Shown piece after piece: positions 27,070 through 35,142 of a stretch of 64,000 nt of DNA (positions are counted from its first letter, which is position 1; the number at the start of each line of letters is the position of its first letter). The notes below the pieces were generated by a model. The model had not been told where the DNA came from. It saw only the letters and a program-made list of their open reading frames with translations, and did no database searches. The DNA is taken from positions 1 to 64,000 of the forward strand of contig NZ_JRMB01000005.1 in NCBI RefSeq assembly GCF_000759445.1. The letters run 5' to 3'. Made by a program: the position numbers and the translations under genes. Source of the DNA: Pseudomonas lutea. Lineage in GTDB: Bacteria > Pseudomonadota > Gammaproteobacteria > Pseudomonadales > Pseudomonadaceae.

Positions 27070-27119
27070 TCTTAATTTATCCTAAAGATACTATAAGGAT
27101 CCCATAAGGATATCCTTAT
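27070..27119. promoter_or_regulatory. Putative centromere palindromes after parAB
   Basis: ATAAGGATATCCTTAT (27104-27119) is a perfect 16-bp palindrome. It follows degenerate copies (TATCCTAAAGATA, TATAAGGATCCCATA) that end just before the convergent hypothetical gene. Confidence 0.6.
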
Positions 27120-27125
27120 GATACT

Positions 27126-27512
27126 TCACAGCTGAGCGACGGGAACCCGCCGGAAATGGGCACACAGATCGTAGGTAAATACCCTTGGCTGTCGCGAGCC
27201 CATGAGCAGGACCTCGGCCTTGCTGTAGCGATACGCTGGGACGGAACAACGGTCTGCCGCTTGGACAGCAGCCCTGGTCATTAGCCGCAATCGTGGAGAG
27301 AGGCGCAAGTCGATCAGCGCACCATTTGCATACCTGGCTTCATAGGGGTTGAGATGGGCTCTAATATCACTCAGCCGCTTGCCTAACATACGGCTGCAGC
27401 AGATCTCCTGCTTGGGTGGTTCGGCGTCGACCAGCTCCAGGCACGATACGCCGCCCAATTCACGCGCTGAATTCACGATAAAGCAGCGTCGGATAGGCTG
27501 CGCCAAGTCCAT
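27126..27512 (-). CDS. Hypothetical protein, perhaps frameshifted at its start
   Basis: 128 residues (MDLAQPIRRCFIVNSARELGGVSCLELVDAEPPKQEI...). Directly upstream, in another frame, the minus strand reads SYIPSKVLMHTGVPLGVGKR MNAHLEAMG, which looks like real coding sequence. The gene may therefore begin near 27625 with one frameshift near 27520. It lies next to parAB in the second replicon. No family recognised. Confidence 0.45.
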   Translation of the reverse strand: MDLAQPIRRCFIVNSARELGGVSCLELVDAEPPKQEICCSRMLGKRLSDIRAHLNPYEARYANGALIDLRLSPRLRLMTRAAVQAADRCSVPAYRYSKAEVLLMGSRQPRVFTYDLCAHFRRVPVAQL

Positions 27513-27700
27513 TGGCTTCTGATGCCCATGGCCTCCAGGTGAGCGTTCATGCGCTTGCCAACTCCCAGCGGAACACCCGTGTGCATCAGCACCTTGCTAG
27601 GAATGTAGCTTTTCCGGGTTCGCGAATGAACGCGATTTCAAATGCATGCTTTCACTGAAAGCACTTAGCGTTATTCGGGTTTCGCATTTCTCATAAAAGC

Positions 27701-27835
27701 CAGCGCGCACACGCGCCCGGTTGAGCACTCGGCAGGCTTGCCGGCCGTGGGCGATTTATCCGGGTCTTAGCGCCCGTAGGGTGGCGCATGCCAGGACAGG
27801 GCGGCTTCATCGCCCTGGGCCGCTTAGACTGGCTT
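27701..27835. repeat. Dispersed repeat B, copy 1
   Basis: About 135 bp (CAGCGCGCACACGCGCCCGG ... GATTTATCCGGGTCTTAGCG ... CCGCTTAGAC) that recurs with differences at 59746-59880. This copy lies downstream of the IncFII-like repA; the other lies upstream of the Rep_3 origin. It contains several short hairpins. Confidence 0.8.
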
Positions 27836-28222
27836 TGATTGAGTCTTCGGGTTGCGTTACCGCGCCGTGCCGTAGGCACGAAGTGCGCGGTGCATTGACG
27901 CTGTTTGAGGTGTTTCACCTCGTAAAGCTCTTTTATTTACCGAAGGGGTTACTGAAGGGGGTTTAAAATTCCGCTTAATTCAAGCCATCCACAGGCAAGA
28001 ACAGAATTTCATGCCGGCGCGAAGGTTTCGCAGGGGCAAGCGCGCGCTCACACCGCTCTGCGCAGAGCTTTTCCCTTCTCTTAATATGAGTCCGGCGGCA
28101 GGCCTGAACCGACGCGAATCGTAGACGAGCGCGAGCCTCCGCATGAGCGGATACAAAAAAAGGATGCGTATGCCGACAGCCTCGCTCGTGATCACGAGCG
28201 ACAGCAGATCGACGACGGTAGG
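27836..28222. other. Region downstream of repA, candidate second origin
   Basis: About 390 bp without genes. In IncFII-type replicons the origin lies just downstream of repA, so this segment or repeat B is the expected place. Only a weak DnaA-box-like CCATCCACA (near 27993) was seen. Confidence 0.35.
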
Positions 28223-29089
28223 TCAGCTGCCGACGGTCTTGCGGGTCAGCAGCGCGCTGATCGCCTTCAATGCGTTATGTCCAGTCATGCGCTCAGGTAA
28301 AACATCCTGCGTGGGCTCACTTGTCGTCGCCGGCGGCGGCTGTGGCAAGGCGAATTGGCCATGGGCCGGTCCGCGCAATTCGCGGGCCTCCTTGGCCTGC
28401 CAGCGCTTGCGAGAGATTTCACGGCGCTGCAGCGCCAGGGAGTGACGTTCTATGTCGGCCATACGACGCTGACCAATCTCACGCAGCTGCACAGCGCGGC
28501 GCTTCTTGGCCGCGTTCTGCACACGCTCGTAGACGTAGCGCAGGCCAAGATCGGCCCAGAATTGCTTGGTAAAGCGGATCAATACGCGGGTGCGCACCAG
28601 ATGAAGACCATACTCGTCCTTTTCATCCAGACGAATACGCTCGATGCGCCGGTAGACGTAGCCGGCAATTTCAAGGGTTTTGAACAGCCGGCAGAGCGCC
28701 GGTGCGGAAATGGTACCGGCGTCCTCGGCAATGTTGCGTTGGGTGTTGAGTACGTAGCGGCCGTTTTCAGGATCGATGTAGCCCAGCACGCTATTTGCCA
28801 GGTCTAGACGTACCAACAGCTGTTCGGCCACGCGCTCGATCGCCTGAAACACTTCAACACGGGTACGTCGATCACCATGCACCGAGTCCAGGCCACGCAG
28901 GTACCGGCCACGGTAGGCAACGATGTTGGCCAGGCGCTCATAGGCCGAACGAATCAGCGGATTGCGCAGCTGCTTTTCGCTGAGGTGACGCACAGTGGCA
29001 TAGCGTGCCGGCATCTGCCGCGCCGATCGGCGCAAAGCGGAATGAGGGTCAGCAGGATTGAGTTTGGCTACAGTGAGATTGCGCTTCAT
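28223..29089 (-). CDS. Replication initiator, IncFII RepA-like
   Basis: 288 residues. The basic N-terminus, a central winged-helix-like region (LCRLFKTLEIAGYVYRRIERIRLDE) and a long Arg/Lys-rich helix (YVYERVQNAAKKRRAVQLREIGQRRMADIERHSLALQRREISRKRW) resemble IncFII/IncL-type RepA proteins. It lies on the strand opposite to parA, about 1.2 kb away. With the Rep_3 protein it would give the plasmid two initiators. Assignment is by pattern only. Confidence 0.6.
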   Translation of the reverse strand: MKRNLTVAKLNPADPHSALRRSARQMPARYATVRHLSEKQLRNPLIRSAYERLANIVAYRGRYLRGLDSVHGDRRTRVEVFQAIERVAEQLLVRLDLANSVLGYIDPENGRYVLNTQRNIAEDAGTISAPALCRLFKTLEIAGYVYRRIERIRLDEKDEYGLHLVRTRVLIRFTKQFWADLGLRYVYERVQNAAKKRRAVQLREIGQRRMADIERHSLALQRREISRKRWQAKEARELRGPAHGQFALPQPPPATTSEPTQDVLPERMTGHNALKAISALLTRKTVGS

Positions 29090-29360
29090 GCCACACCACC
29101 AGAACGCTGAAGTTCAGGCAGTGGAAGAAACGTCGGGAGGAGGGGGAAAGTGATATTCGAGGGGACGACCGTACGATTTGGATCCATCAGGTCGATCTTT
29201 GTTTGGATCATTTCAGATAAGCGCCGTTCAGCGGCGAGCTAGTGATTATTAGCTTTCTGCAACTTGCACGAAGCCGCAGTGCGCGCCATAATCGGCTCAC
29301 CAAATGTGTGGAGAACAGGTTTCTACCGTCGAAAGTTGAAAGACCTGTTCTGGATTGTCC

Positions 29361-29389
29361 AAAAAGCCCGGTTACCAGCCGGGCTTTTT
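29361..29389. terminator. Bidirectional Rho-independent terminator
   Basis: AAAAAGCCCGG-TTACCAG-CCGGGCTTTTT lies between the small RepB-like gene and repA, so the minus-strand genes are probably separate transcription units. Confidence 0.85.
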
Positions 29390-29405
29390 GGTTTCTGCAA
29401 TTCTG

Positions 29406-29648
29406 CTATGCCACTTTAAGTGTCGCCTCGTTAAAACCCACACGTCCAAGGTCTGCAACCACCGCCTCAAGGCTTTTGTAGATCTTGTAGCGATCGGTGC
29501 GCGCAACGGCCATGTACTCCTGTGATCCATCATCTACATCAACCAGGAGAATCCAACCACCAGGTTCCATCGGCGCTGGGGCAATGAAAGCGTTCTTCAA
29601 AGCACCTGTCCGGTACAGCTTGCGCATTCCGGATAGATCCACGGCCAT
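29406..29648 (-). CDS. Small RepB-like plasmid protein
   Basis: 80 residues from MAVDLSGMRKLYRTGALK, a start with GAGGG 5 bases upstream; a longer ATG at 29714 lacks such a site. The segment WILLVDVDDGSQEYMAVARTDRYKIYKSLEAVVADLGRVGF resembles a small protein that is often labelled RepB on Pseudomonas plasmids. A real role in replication is unproven. Confidence 0.55.
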   Translation of the reverse strand: MAVDLSGMRKLYRTGALKNAFIAPAPMEPGGWILLVDVDDGSQEYMAVARTDRYKIYKSLEAVVADLGRVGFNEATLKVA

Positions 29649-29904
29649 CACACCCTCGACCTGCGAAAAATTCCCTGCAAAGATATTCTGGACTGCATGA
29701 AAAAGCAAATTCATACAGAAAGGTCGACTCTTCGAGACAGCGAAACCGTCGGCACGCCGCAGGAAACCAGATTTTCATGAGCCTGGAACTCGCTCACTTA
29801 GAAGAAGGGATTGGTTGCTGGTGCGGTGGCATACATGACCGCGACGTCATCGCCGCAAGAATTCTAGCGCTCAGACATCAGCGTCCAATTGCGGGAAGCC
29901 GTCA

Positions 29905-30138
29905 TTAGAGGGGGGAGCCCGTTTTGTGCTTTGCAATGGAGCCGCGCAGTCGAGTGGCGTTGTTCTCAGTACCTAGCAGGTACATCGTTTCAGTCATCGA
30001 GTTGTAGTCATCCAGCGAAAGCATCACCACAGGGTTGCCACGCTGACGAGTGATAACGACGGGCTCATGATCCTGACATACATCGTCCATGACTTGCTTC
30101 AAGCCGGCACGAGCTTGGGTGAATGATAAAATTTGCAT
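29905..30138 (-). CDS. Phd/YefM-family antitoxin, orphan
   Basis: 77 residues: LSFTQARAGLKQVMDDVCQDHEPVVITRQRGNPVVMLSLDDYNSMTETMYLLGTENNATRLRGSI is typical of YefM. Family members pair with a YoeB toxin encoded a few bases downstream. Here the C-terminus ends early (AKHKTGSPL) and no toxin gene is seen in the 190 bases that follow. It may be an antidote remnant, or act on toxins of other replicons. Confidence 0.85.
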   Translation of the reverse strand: MQILSFTQARAGLKQVMDDVCQDHEPVVITRQRGNPVVMLSLDDYNSMTETMYLLGTENNATRLRGSIAKHKTGSPL

Positions 30139-30391
30139 CTAGCAGGATCCTTCTAGTAAGCGCACCGGTCGAAACCTTCTCTAGGCTCGCCCCCGGGTTA
30201 GTGAACAACGAAGCAACGTGTTGCTCTCAGAGGAGTGCTGCCATTTCAATTCCGGATGGCGCTGCCGCCCGGCACTTCTTGAGACGATACGACACACATC
30301 AGTGTAGCGGGCCGGCTAGATCGCCGCACAGCTTGGACATCGCCCAGGCGATGTGCTCTAGTCGCCTCCCCCCAATTTCGAAGGAACGAGA

Positions 30392-31120
30392 ATGCTTCAA
30401 AGACTTTTGAGCTGGCTTAGCCCCAAAGAAGTATCAAGCACGGAGGAATCAGCGAACTGGGTAGATTTTCACCTGCCGGCTACAGCTAGCGATATTCCGC
30501 ATTACAGAACCGCATTCGATCAGGCGATGCGTTTCACTGACAAATGTGGCTTTCCAGTCAACGATTTTGAGTGGAGAGATGATGCGCTCCTGGACAGCGA
30601 AGGGGCCTTTCTTGACCCGATATTGAGAGCTGCAGGGGTCAAAGATGTCTCCAAATCAGCAGGTCAGTGCCTCAAGTGGTGCCATTACCTGGCCCCGTAC
30701 GTTGAGCAACATCTGGGTAGCAGTGTTCATGTCACGATCGGCCAGATCTGGTACGAAGGCAAAGCATCATTCAGCCCAAGCTGGGATGACCTACGTCGCT
30801 GGGCTTCCGAGGGAATCGAACTCGGTGATTTCAAAAATCGCTCAGGGGTGAATCTCCATGCCTGGTTGACGTTAGAGACCGGCGAAATCATCGAGCCAAC
30901 GCTGCTCAGTTCCTTCGCTGCCTTCCTCGGAGAGGGTTGGACTAAATATGCAGGTGCGATGGCGTGGGGCTATGATCCTGACGTTTTGAACCACCGCTAC
31001 TTTCCGATGGCGATTGGGATGGCGTACGCCGAGAACCTGGCGTCGCGCTCTATTGTGCCGTTGCTAGCCGCATCGCCTGCAGAACTTACATCGACCGCGT
31101 TTATGGTTGTACGGGAATAA
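30392..31120 (+). CDS. Hypothetical protein (242 aa)
   Basis: A good GGA site lies before the ATG. The soluble sequence (WVDFHLPATASDIPHYRTAFDQAM...SSVHVTIGQIWYEGKASFSPSWDDLRRW...GVNLHAWLTLETGEIIEPTLLSSFAAFLG) contains Cys, His and Glu positions that recall small papain-like or transglutaminase-like domains, but this is weak. No family is named. It stands alone between the orphan antitoxin and the Fic block. Confidence 0.55.
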   Translation: MLQRLLSWLSPKEVSSTEESANWVDFHLPATASDIPHYRTAFDQAMRFTDKCGFPVNDFEWRDDALLDSEGAFLDPILRAAGVKDVSKSAGQCLKWCHYLAPYVEQHLGSSVHVTIGQIWYEGKASFSPSWDDLRRWASEGIELGDFKNRSGVNLHAWLTLETGEIIEPTLLSSFAAFLGEGWTKYAGAMAWGYDPDVLNHRYFPMAIGMAYAENLASRSIVPLLAASPAELTSTAFMVVRE

Positions 31121-31260
31121 ACCGCCTCGGGGGGCCTTCGGTCGTCTCGGCAATTCTCCGTAACGAGTCTAGGCATTGGCTTTGGTAGAGCGTTGAAGTC
31201 GCCCCCTCGGCTGAACCTGGGCGACTTCACTGGAACGGCGCTCGGCCGCCTGAAGGAAGG

Positions 31261-31962
31261 TTACATGTCCATATCGAAGTCATCTTTTCCAGGCGGCACC
31301 GGTGGCTTGGAGGTCAGCGGGTCGGATGACTGAGTAAATCCAGCTTGGTCACGCTCCCTCTCTACACCAAGATCGACCAGATTAGCCTCGATCAAACGGC
31401 CCATACGTTCGGAGCTTCCGTGGTAGGCCTCAATGGATGCGTTGACCATTTCGCTCTTGCTAACGCCTGCCCAGTTGATCCGGTAGCCATTTTCTCTGGC
31501 CAATTGCCCAATAAACTCGCGTTGTGTACGCCCGTTACCTTCGCGAAAGGGGTGTAGAACGTTGATCTCACCGAGATAGTCGCCCAACCGTTCGCTGAGC
31601 TTGTCCGGTGACAGGCCGCGCAGATGGTTCTCTTTGGCCAACTGGCTGAAAAGCTTCTGACCGGCGCCTTCGAGGTAACCCACATTCGCAAAACGGGTAT
31701 TTCCCTTGGAGATATCGACCTGCCTGAGTTCGCCTGCCCACTCGTACACATCACCGAACAGGTGCCGATGAGTGTCTTTGAGATGCTTGAGATCGAAAGA
31801 TCCAGCGATTGGTTTGGATTCCAGCTCGGCAGCGCGGATCGCAGCAAACGATGATTCCACGGTATCGAGTTGATCCTGGTCCTTTATCTCCAGGCAATTG
31901 CGCAGAACATCGCTACCTGGATAGGTGTAAGGGTCGTTACCGCTTTGCGAGTACTTCGCCAT
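31261..31962 (-). CDS. Fic-family AMP-transferase toxin (VbhT-like), 1
   Basis: About 233 residues from ATG 31962 (AAGGA 6 bases upstream). It carries the full Fic motif HPFREGNGRTQREF (about 142-155) and the upstream KHLKDTHRHLFGDVYEWAGELR part. Class I Fic toxins AMPylate targets such as gyrase unless held by a small antitoxin. The antitoxin gene precedes it with a 26-base overlap. The C-terminal tail (PLTSKPPVPPGKDDFDMDM) is Pro-rich and ends in an acidic DFDMDM, like the ends of the second Fic protein and the relaxase. Confidence 0.93.
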   Translation of the reverse strand: MAKYSQSGNDPYTYPGSDVLRNCLEIKDQDQLDTVESSFAAIRAAELESKPIAGSFDLKHLKDTHRHLFGDVYEWAGELRQVDISKGNTRFANVGYLEGAGQKLFSQLAKENHLRGLSPDKLSERLGDYLGEINVLHPFREGNGRTQREFIGQLARENGYRINWAGVSKSEMVNASIEAYHGSSERMGRLIEANLVDLGVERERDQAGFTQSSDPLTSKPPVPPGKDDFDMDM

Positions 31963-32137
31963 TAGCAATCCTTGCTTTGAAGTTGTTCAACACCGCATTA
32001 ATGTCACATTCGCCGCGTGCAAAACGCTGAAGATCGAGAACGACCTTCGTATCGGGTTCAAGGCCTTCCAGCCGTTGATTTGCGAGAGCGTTAGCAACTG
32101 CGGCCTGACGGGCCTTCAGGTTGATGTTGGCCGACAT
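31937..32137 (-). CDS. VbhA-like Fic antitoxin, 1
   Basis: 66 residues from MSANINLK (GGAGG upstream of the ATG). The inhibitory helix VANALANQRLEGLEPD closely follows VbhA, but the residue that is normally Ser/Thr in the [S/T]xxxE[G/N] motif is Asn here (NQRLEG). The Glu that blocks ATP in the Fic pocket is kept. It overlaps the Fic toxin gene. Confidence 0.85.
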   Translation of the reverse strand: MSANINLKARQAAVANALANQRLEGLEPDTKVVLDLQRFARGECDINAVLNNFKARIANGEVLAKR

Positions 32138-32271
32138 GGAGTCCCTCCGATGGATCACTAGACGATGAGCGCCCGTGCGATAGACGCTCATATCACTGCT
32201 CAGAATTGTATCAGAAACCCGCTGAACCAAGCCGAAGAGCTAGGCCACGGCGTATCCGGGCAGATTCAGAG

Positions 32272-33132
32272 TTAAAAATCCATATCAGGCTCACTACGAG
32301 CCTGAAGGACGTTTTCTTTGCTTTCGGGCTGGACGGAATCACCAACCACATTTACCTGGTACCCAGTCGCGTTCTGTCCAGCCAACTGTCCCTCGGATGA
32401 CGGCTCAGCAGGAGCGGCCACTGTCGCCCGCTGGACTTGCCGATCTTCCAGAGAAGGCACCTTTACAGCGTCACGGAGCAGGTCGGGCAGGTCACGATTA
32501 CCGTCGAACTGGTCCATGGTAAAAACGACCGAACGCTTTGTGTCTTCATGAATGACATGCGGCAAAGCAAGCCTGTTAACGCTTATGTCACGAGCGATGT
32601 AGAGAATGTCGCGGCCAGCTGGTGTCTGGTTGAAACGCTCCCACTCGATGCTGTACCCGGACTCCTCGGCAAGCTGCCTCGTGAACTCGCGAAGTGTCCG
32701 GCTATTGCCATCCGGGAAAGGATGGATGTAATCGAGCGCGGTGTAGAGTCGACCGATCGACGAGGTGAACTCCTGCGGTGACAGCTTTGAAAGAGCGTCC
32801 GGATCTGCGCGTTTCAGCACCTCCTCAAGACGGTTTCGAGCTTCATTATCCATGGCGGAGTAGGCAACACTAGGGCGGACCTCAACCGTTTCCAGACGAC
32901 GCGTTTTAATCCAGTCGTTGCCAGGTGGGACCTGAGGCCGATATTCACCAGGCGTCACCTGATCAAAGCCAAGCCCAGGCAGATCCTGAAATATTCGTCG
33001 GTTTATCTCTCGAAGGTGAGCAGCATCAAAGCTGCCTTTGACAGGATCGAGGCGCAGCTCAAGCAGTCGCCTCGAAGTGTGCGTTGCTTCCAACGCCTGG
33101 CGCTGGTCATCGGTGGGAAATTTGTCGGTCAT
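32272..33132 (-). CDS. Fic-family toxin, 2 (variant GNSR motif)
   Basis: 286 residues. The Fic core is present (FDAAHLREINRRIFQDL, PGEYRPQ, LYTALDYIHPFPDGNSRTLREF), but the second Gly of the GNGR box is replaced by Ser (GNSR). The catalytic His and final Arg remain, so activity may be kept or altered. A long C-terminal tail ends in EPDMDF. The start overlaps the antitoxin stop as ATGA, so the two are translationally coupled. It lies directly upstream of the first Fic pair, with which it forms a tandem. Confidence 0.9.
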   Translation of the reverse strand: MTDKFPTDDQRQALEATHTSRRLLELRLDPVKGSFDAAHLREINRRIFQDLPGLGFDQVTPGEYRPQVPPGNDWIKTRRLETVEVRPSVAYSAMDNEARNRLEEVLKRADPDALSKLSPQEFTSSIGRLYTALDYIHPFPDGNSRTLREFTRQLAEESGYSIEWERFNQTPAGRDILYIARDISVNRLALPHVIHEDTKRSVVFTMDQFDGNRDLPDLLRDAVKVPSLEDRQVQRATVAAPAEPSSEGQLAGQNATGYQVNVVGDSVQPESKENVLQARSEPDMDF

Positions 33133-33332
33133 CCGCGCGTCTGCTCAGCACGCGGCCGTACGAACTCGGCAAGATCGATTTCACCATTAATGAAACGCTC
33201 TGCATGGGCCTCATCCTCAGCGCTGAGGACAAAACCCTCCAGACCAACCGAAGCTCGAGCATAAGCGTGGGCCTCCATGCGACGCTGACGCTCTTCGTCG
33301 CTGATGGGCGATTTTTTTGATTCATCAGCCAT
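33129..33332 (-). CDS. VbhA-like Fic antitoxin, 2
   Basis: 67 residues from the ATG at 33332 (AAGGAG 8 bases upstream; the GTG at 33341 has no spacing for this site). The motif ARASVGLEGFVLS contains the canonical inhibitory SxxxEG. Coupled to the second Fic gene through an ATGA overlap. Confidence 0.83.
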   Translation of the reverse strand: MADESKKSPISDEERQRRMEAHAYARASVGLEGFVLSAEDEAHAERFINGEIDLAEFVRPRAEQTRG

Positions 33333-33403
33333 TCCTGTCACTCCTTACGGTGTCTAAAAATATTAACCCACAACGATGTGCGATCTTTCCGGGGGCAGCC
33401 ACT

Positions 33404-33802
33404 CTAGGCACCCGCCGAGAACGAAATCTGTGCTCCTGCGTGACGAAGAAAGATCGAAACCATTAACAACGCCTCCGTCATATCGGGAACCTCGAAACAG
33501 GTGGCTTCCAGGTCGTTGAAACTGTAATTCGTGCGGTGCACGCCGGTTGAAATGGTCACGGACATGTCGCCTCCAGACTGCCCGACCAAATCGATCGACA
33601 GGCACTCTGTCTCGTTCAAGCGGTAAGCCCATACGGAAGCCTTGATCGGTCCGTCCAGCTTCAAGCGAGCCAGCTCGGACATCTTCGAGGCCCAGACCTC
33701 CACTTCAGGCAACACCTTGGACCGGGCCGGGCCAATATCGCTGACAATTCTTTCTACCGTCACCGCCGTTTTCCTTTCGTCGTCGTTTTGTTGCCGACTC
33801 AT
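33404..33802 (-). CDS. Hypothetical protein (132 aa)
   Basis: A soluble protein (AVTVERIVSDIGPARSKVLPEVEVWASKMSELARLKLDG...MTEALLMVSIFLRHAGAQISF). It overlaps the stop of the upstream secreted-protein gene by 4 bases, so the two are co-translated. No family recognised. Confidence 0.6.
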   Translation of the reverse strand: MSRQQNDDERKTAVTVERIVSDIGPARSKVLPEVEVWASKMSELARLKLDGPIKASVWAYRLNETECLSIDLVGQSGGDMSVTISTGVHRTNYSFNDLEATCFEVPDMTEALLMVSIFLRHAGAQISFSAGA

Positions 33803-34575
33803 TTTTTGTTGAGTATCTGCGACAGGTACTGGTTGGCCGCTATCTGTGCAGCGTACTGAGCCTGTTGAGCCGCTAGCTGTGCAACGTACTGAGCCTGTTG
33901 AGCCTGCAACGCCTTGGTCTGGTTCTGCTCCAGCTTCTGGAACGTGATACTGAAATCATCAAGCTTTTTGTTTATTTTTTTCAGCTGAATGTTGGATATG
34001 TTCGTTGCGCAGGGCGGCGGAGGGTCAGGTGTGCCCGTTACACTCGGCTGCAGAGGATCAGACGTATTCGTCCCACTCGATGGTGTGTTCGTCAGGCTCA
34101 GCGGCTCGGACGGGTCGCCATACCATTGATCCAGCGAACTGAGGCGCTGTATTGCCAAGCGGTACCGGCACTCGACCGCTTCGGCGCCGCGTGCGCTTCC
34201 CGCAAAGCTCTGCTCGTACAGCCCGTCGCATTCTGCTTTGACGTACTGTTGCCATTGCACCTGAGAGGTCTGCAGCATGGCGGGAACCTTGTCTGAGTCT
34301 AGCGGGCCCATGCTCTTTAGCCCGTCCTGGGCGTAACTCAGCTTCACTTGGTATTTGCGGTTAACAGCGTCAGTGGCCGCTTGCTCCTTGGTCTTCAGGC
34401 ACTGCTCACTATCGAATCTGGTACCTGAAGTTTTCAAGCAGATATGGCTTTGCGCCTCGAGCTTTTCGGCAAACTGGCGCACGGCCTCCTGCAAAGACTG
34501 CTCACGGCCGACATCGGCATAAGCCATTCCCATTACTGCAAGCATCGCGCCTGCTACAGCAGCTTTGATCGTCAA
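33799..34575 (-). CDS. Secreted LprI-like (DUF1311) protein
   Basis: 258 residues with a signal peptide (MTIKAAVAGAMLAVMGMAYA). Residues about 55-150 (EQCLKTKEQAATDAVNRKYQVKL...VQWQQYVKAECDGLYEQSFAGSARGAEAVECRYRLAIQRLSSL) match the LprI/DUF1311 fold with paired Cys; some members inhibit lysozymes. A Pro/Ser/Thr linker and a Gln-rich coiled coil with QQAQYxAQxAA repeats follow. Being periplasmic, it might protect a conjugation lytic enzyme, but this is a guess. Confidence 0.65.
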   Translation of the reverse strand: MTIKAAVAGAMLAVMGMAYADVGREQSLQEAVRQFAEKLEAQSHICLKTSGTRFDSEQCLKTKEQAATDAVNRKYQVKLSYAQDGLKSMGPLDSDKVPAMLQTSQVQWQQYVKAECDGLYEQSFAGSARGAEAVECRYRLAIQRLSSLDQWYGDPSEPLSLTNTPSSGTNTSDPLQPSVTGTPDPPPPCATNISNIQLKKINKKLDDFSITFQKLEQNQTKALQAQQAQYVAQLAAQQAQYAAQIAANQYLSQILNKK

Positions 34576-34720
34576 GGCATTTTCCTTAATTTAGAGACGA
34601 TTAACTTCCGCAGATCTGGCATCTTCCTGTCGCAAAAAATCACGATCTTCGGGTCCGCTATTGTACCTCATCGGGCCGAAAATCGACCGCCGGAAAGCAC
34701 GTGCGCTGCGCGCCCGAAAA

Positions 34721-34930
34721 TGGCAAACAGCATTGAATCCCTCGCCGGGCGGCAGAGGGCAGGGGAGGTGGAGCAACCCCTGCCCTTTGCCTCGGAGGGT
34801 TCTGGACGGCCTCCAGAGCCATCAAGGGACGCTTCGCTCGCTCCCTGCGCCCGTTCGATGCTCGGACCGGTAAACCGGCCCTGCGCTTCGCTGCGGCCTT
34901 GTATAGCGCCCTTGACGCCTCTGCAGACCT
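34721..34930. repeat. Dispersed repeat A, copy 2
   Basis: Related to 474-690. It fills much of the 570-bp gap (34576-35142) before the topoisomerase gene. No gene is seen in the rest of the gap. Confidence 0.8.
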
Positions 34931-35142
34931 GAACGCTCCACATCTCACCATTTTTCCGTAGCGATCAAATATGCCCAAGTGACGGCTCAATACATTGCAT
35001 AAATGAGAGGCTGGAAAATAGTTGAGCGCAGATACATAAAACTTCTGTAGTTATTTAATACGGAGATATCCAATGATTACTGTAATCGGTTTTGCGACTT
35101 GATATAGTTTGACCTATTTGCATGTAGTACAGGGATTGCAAC

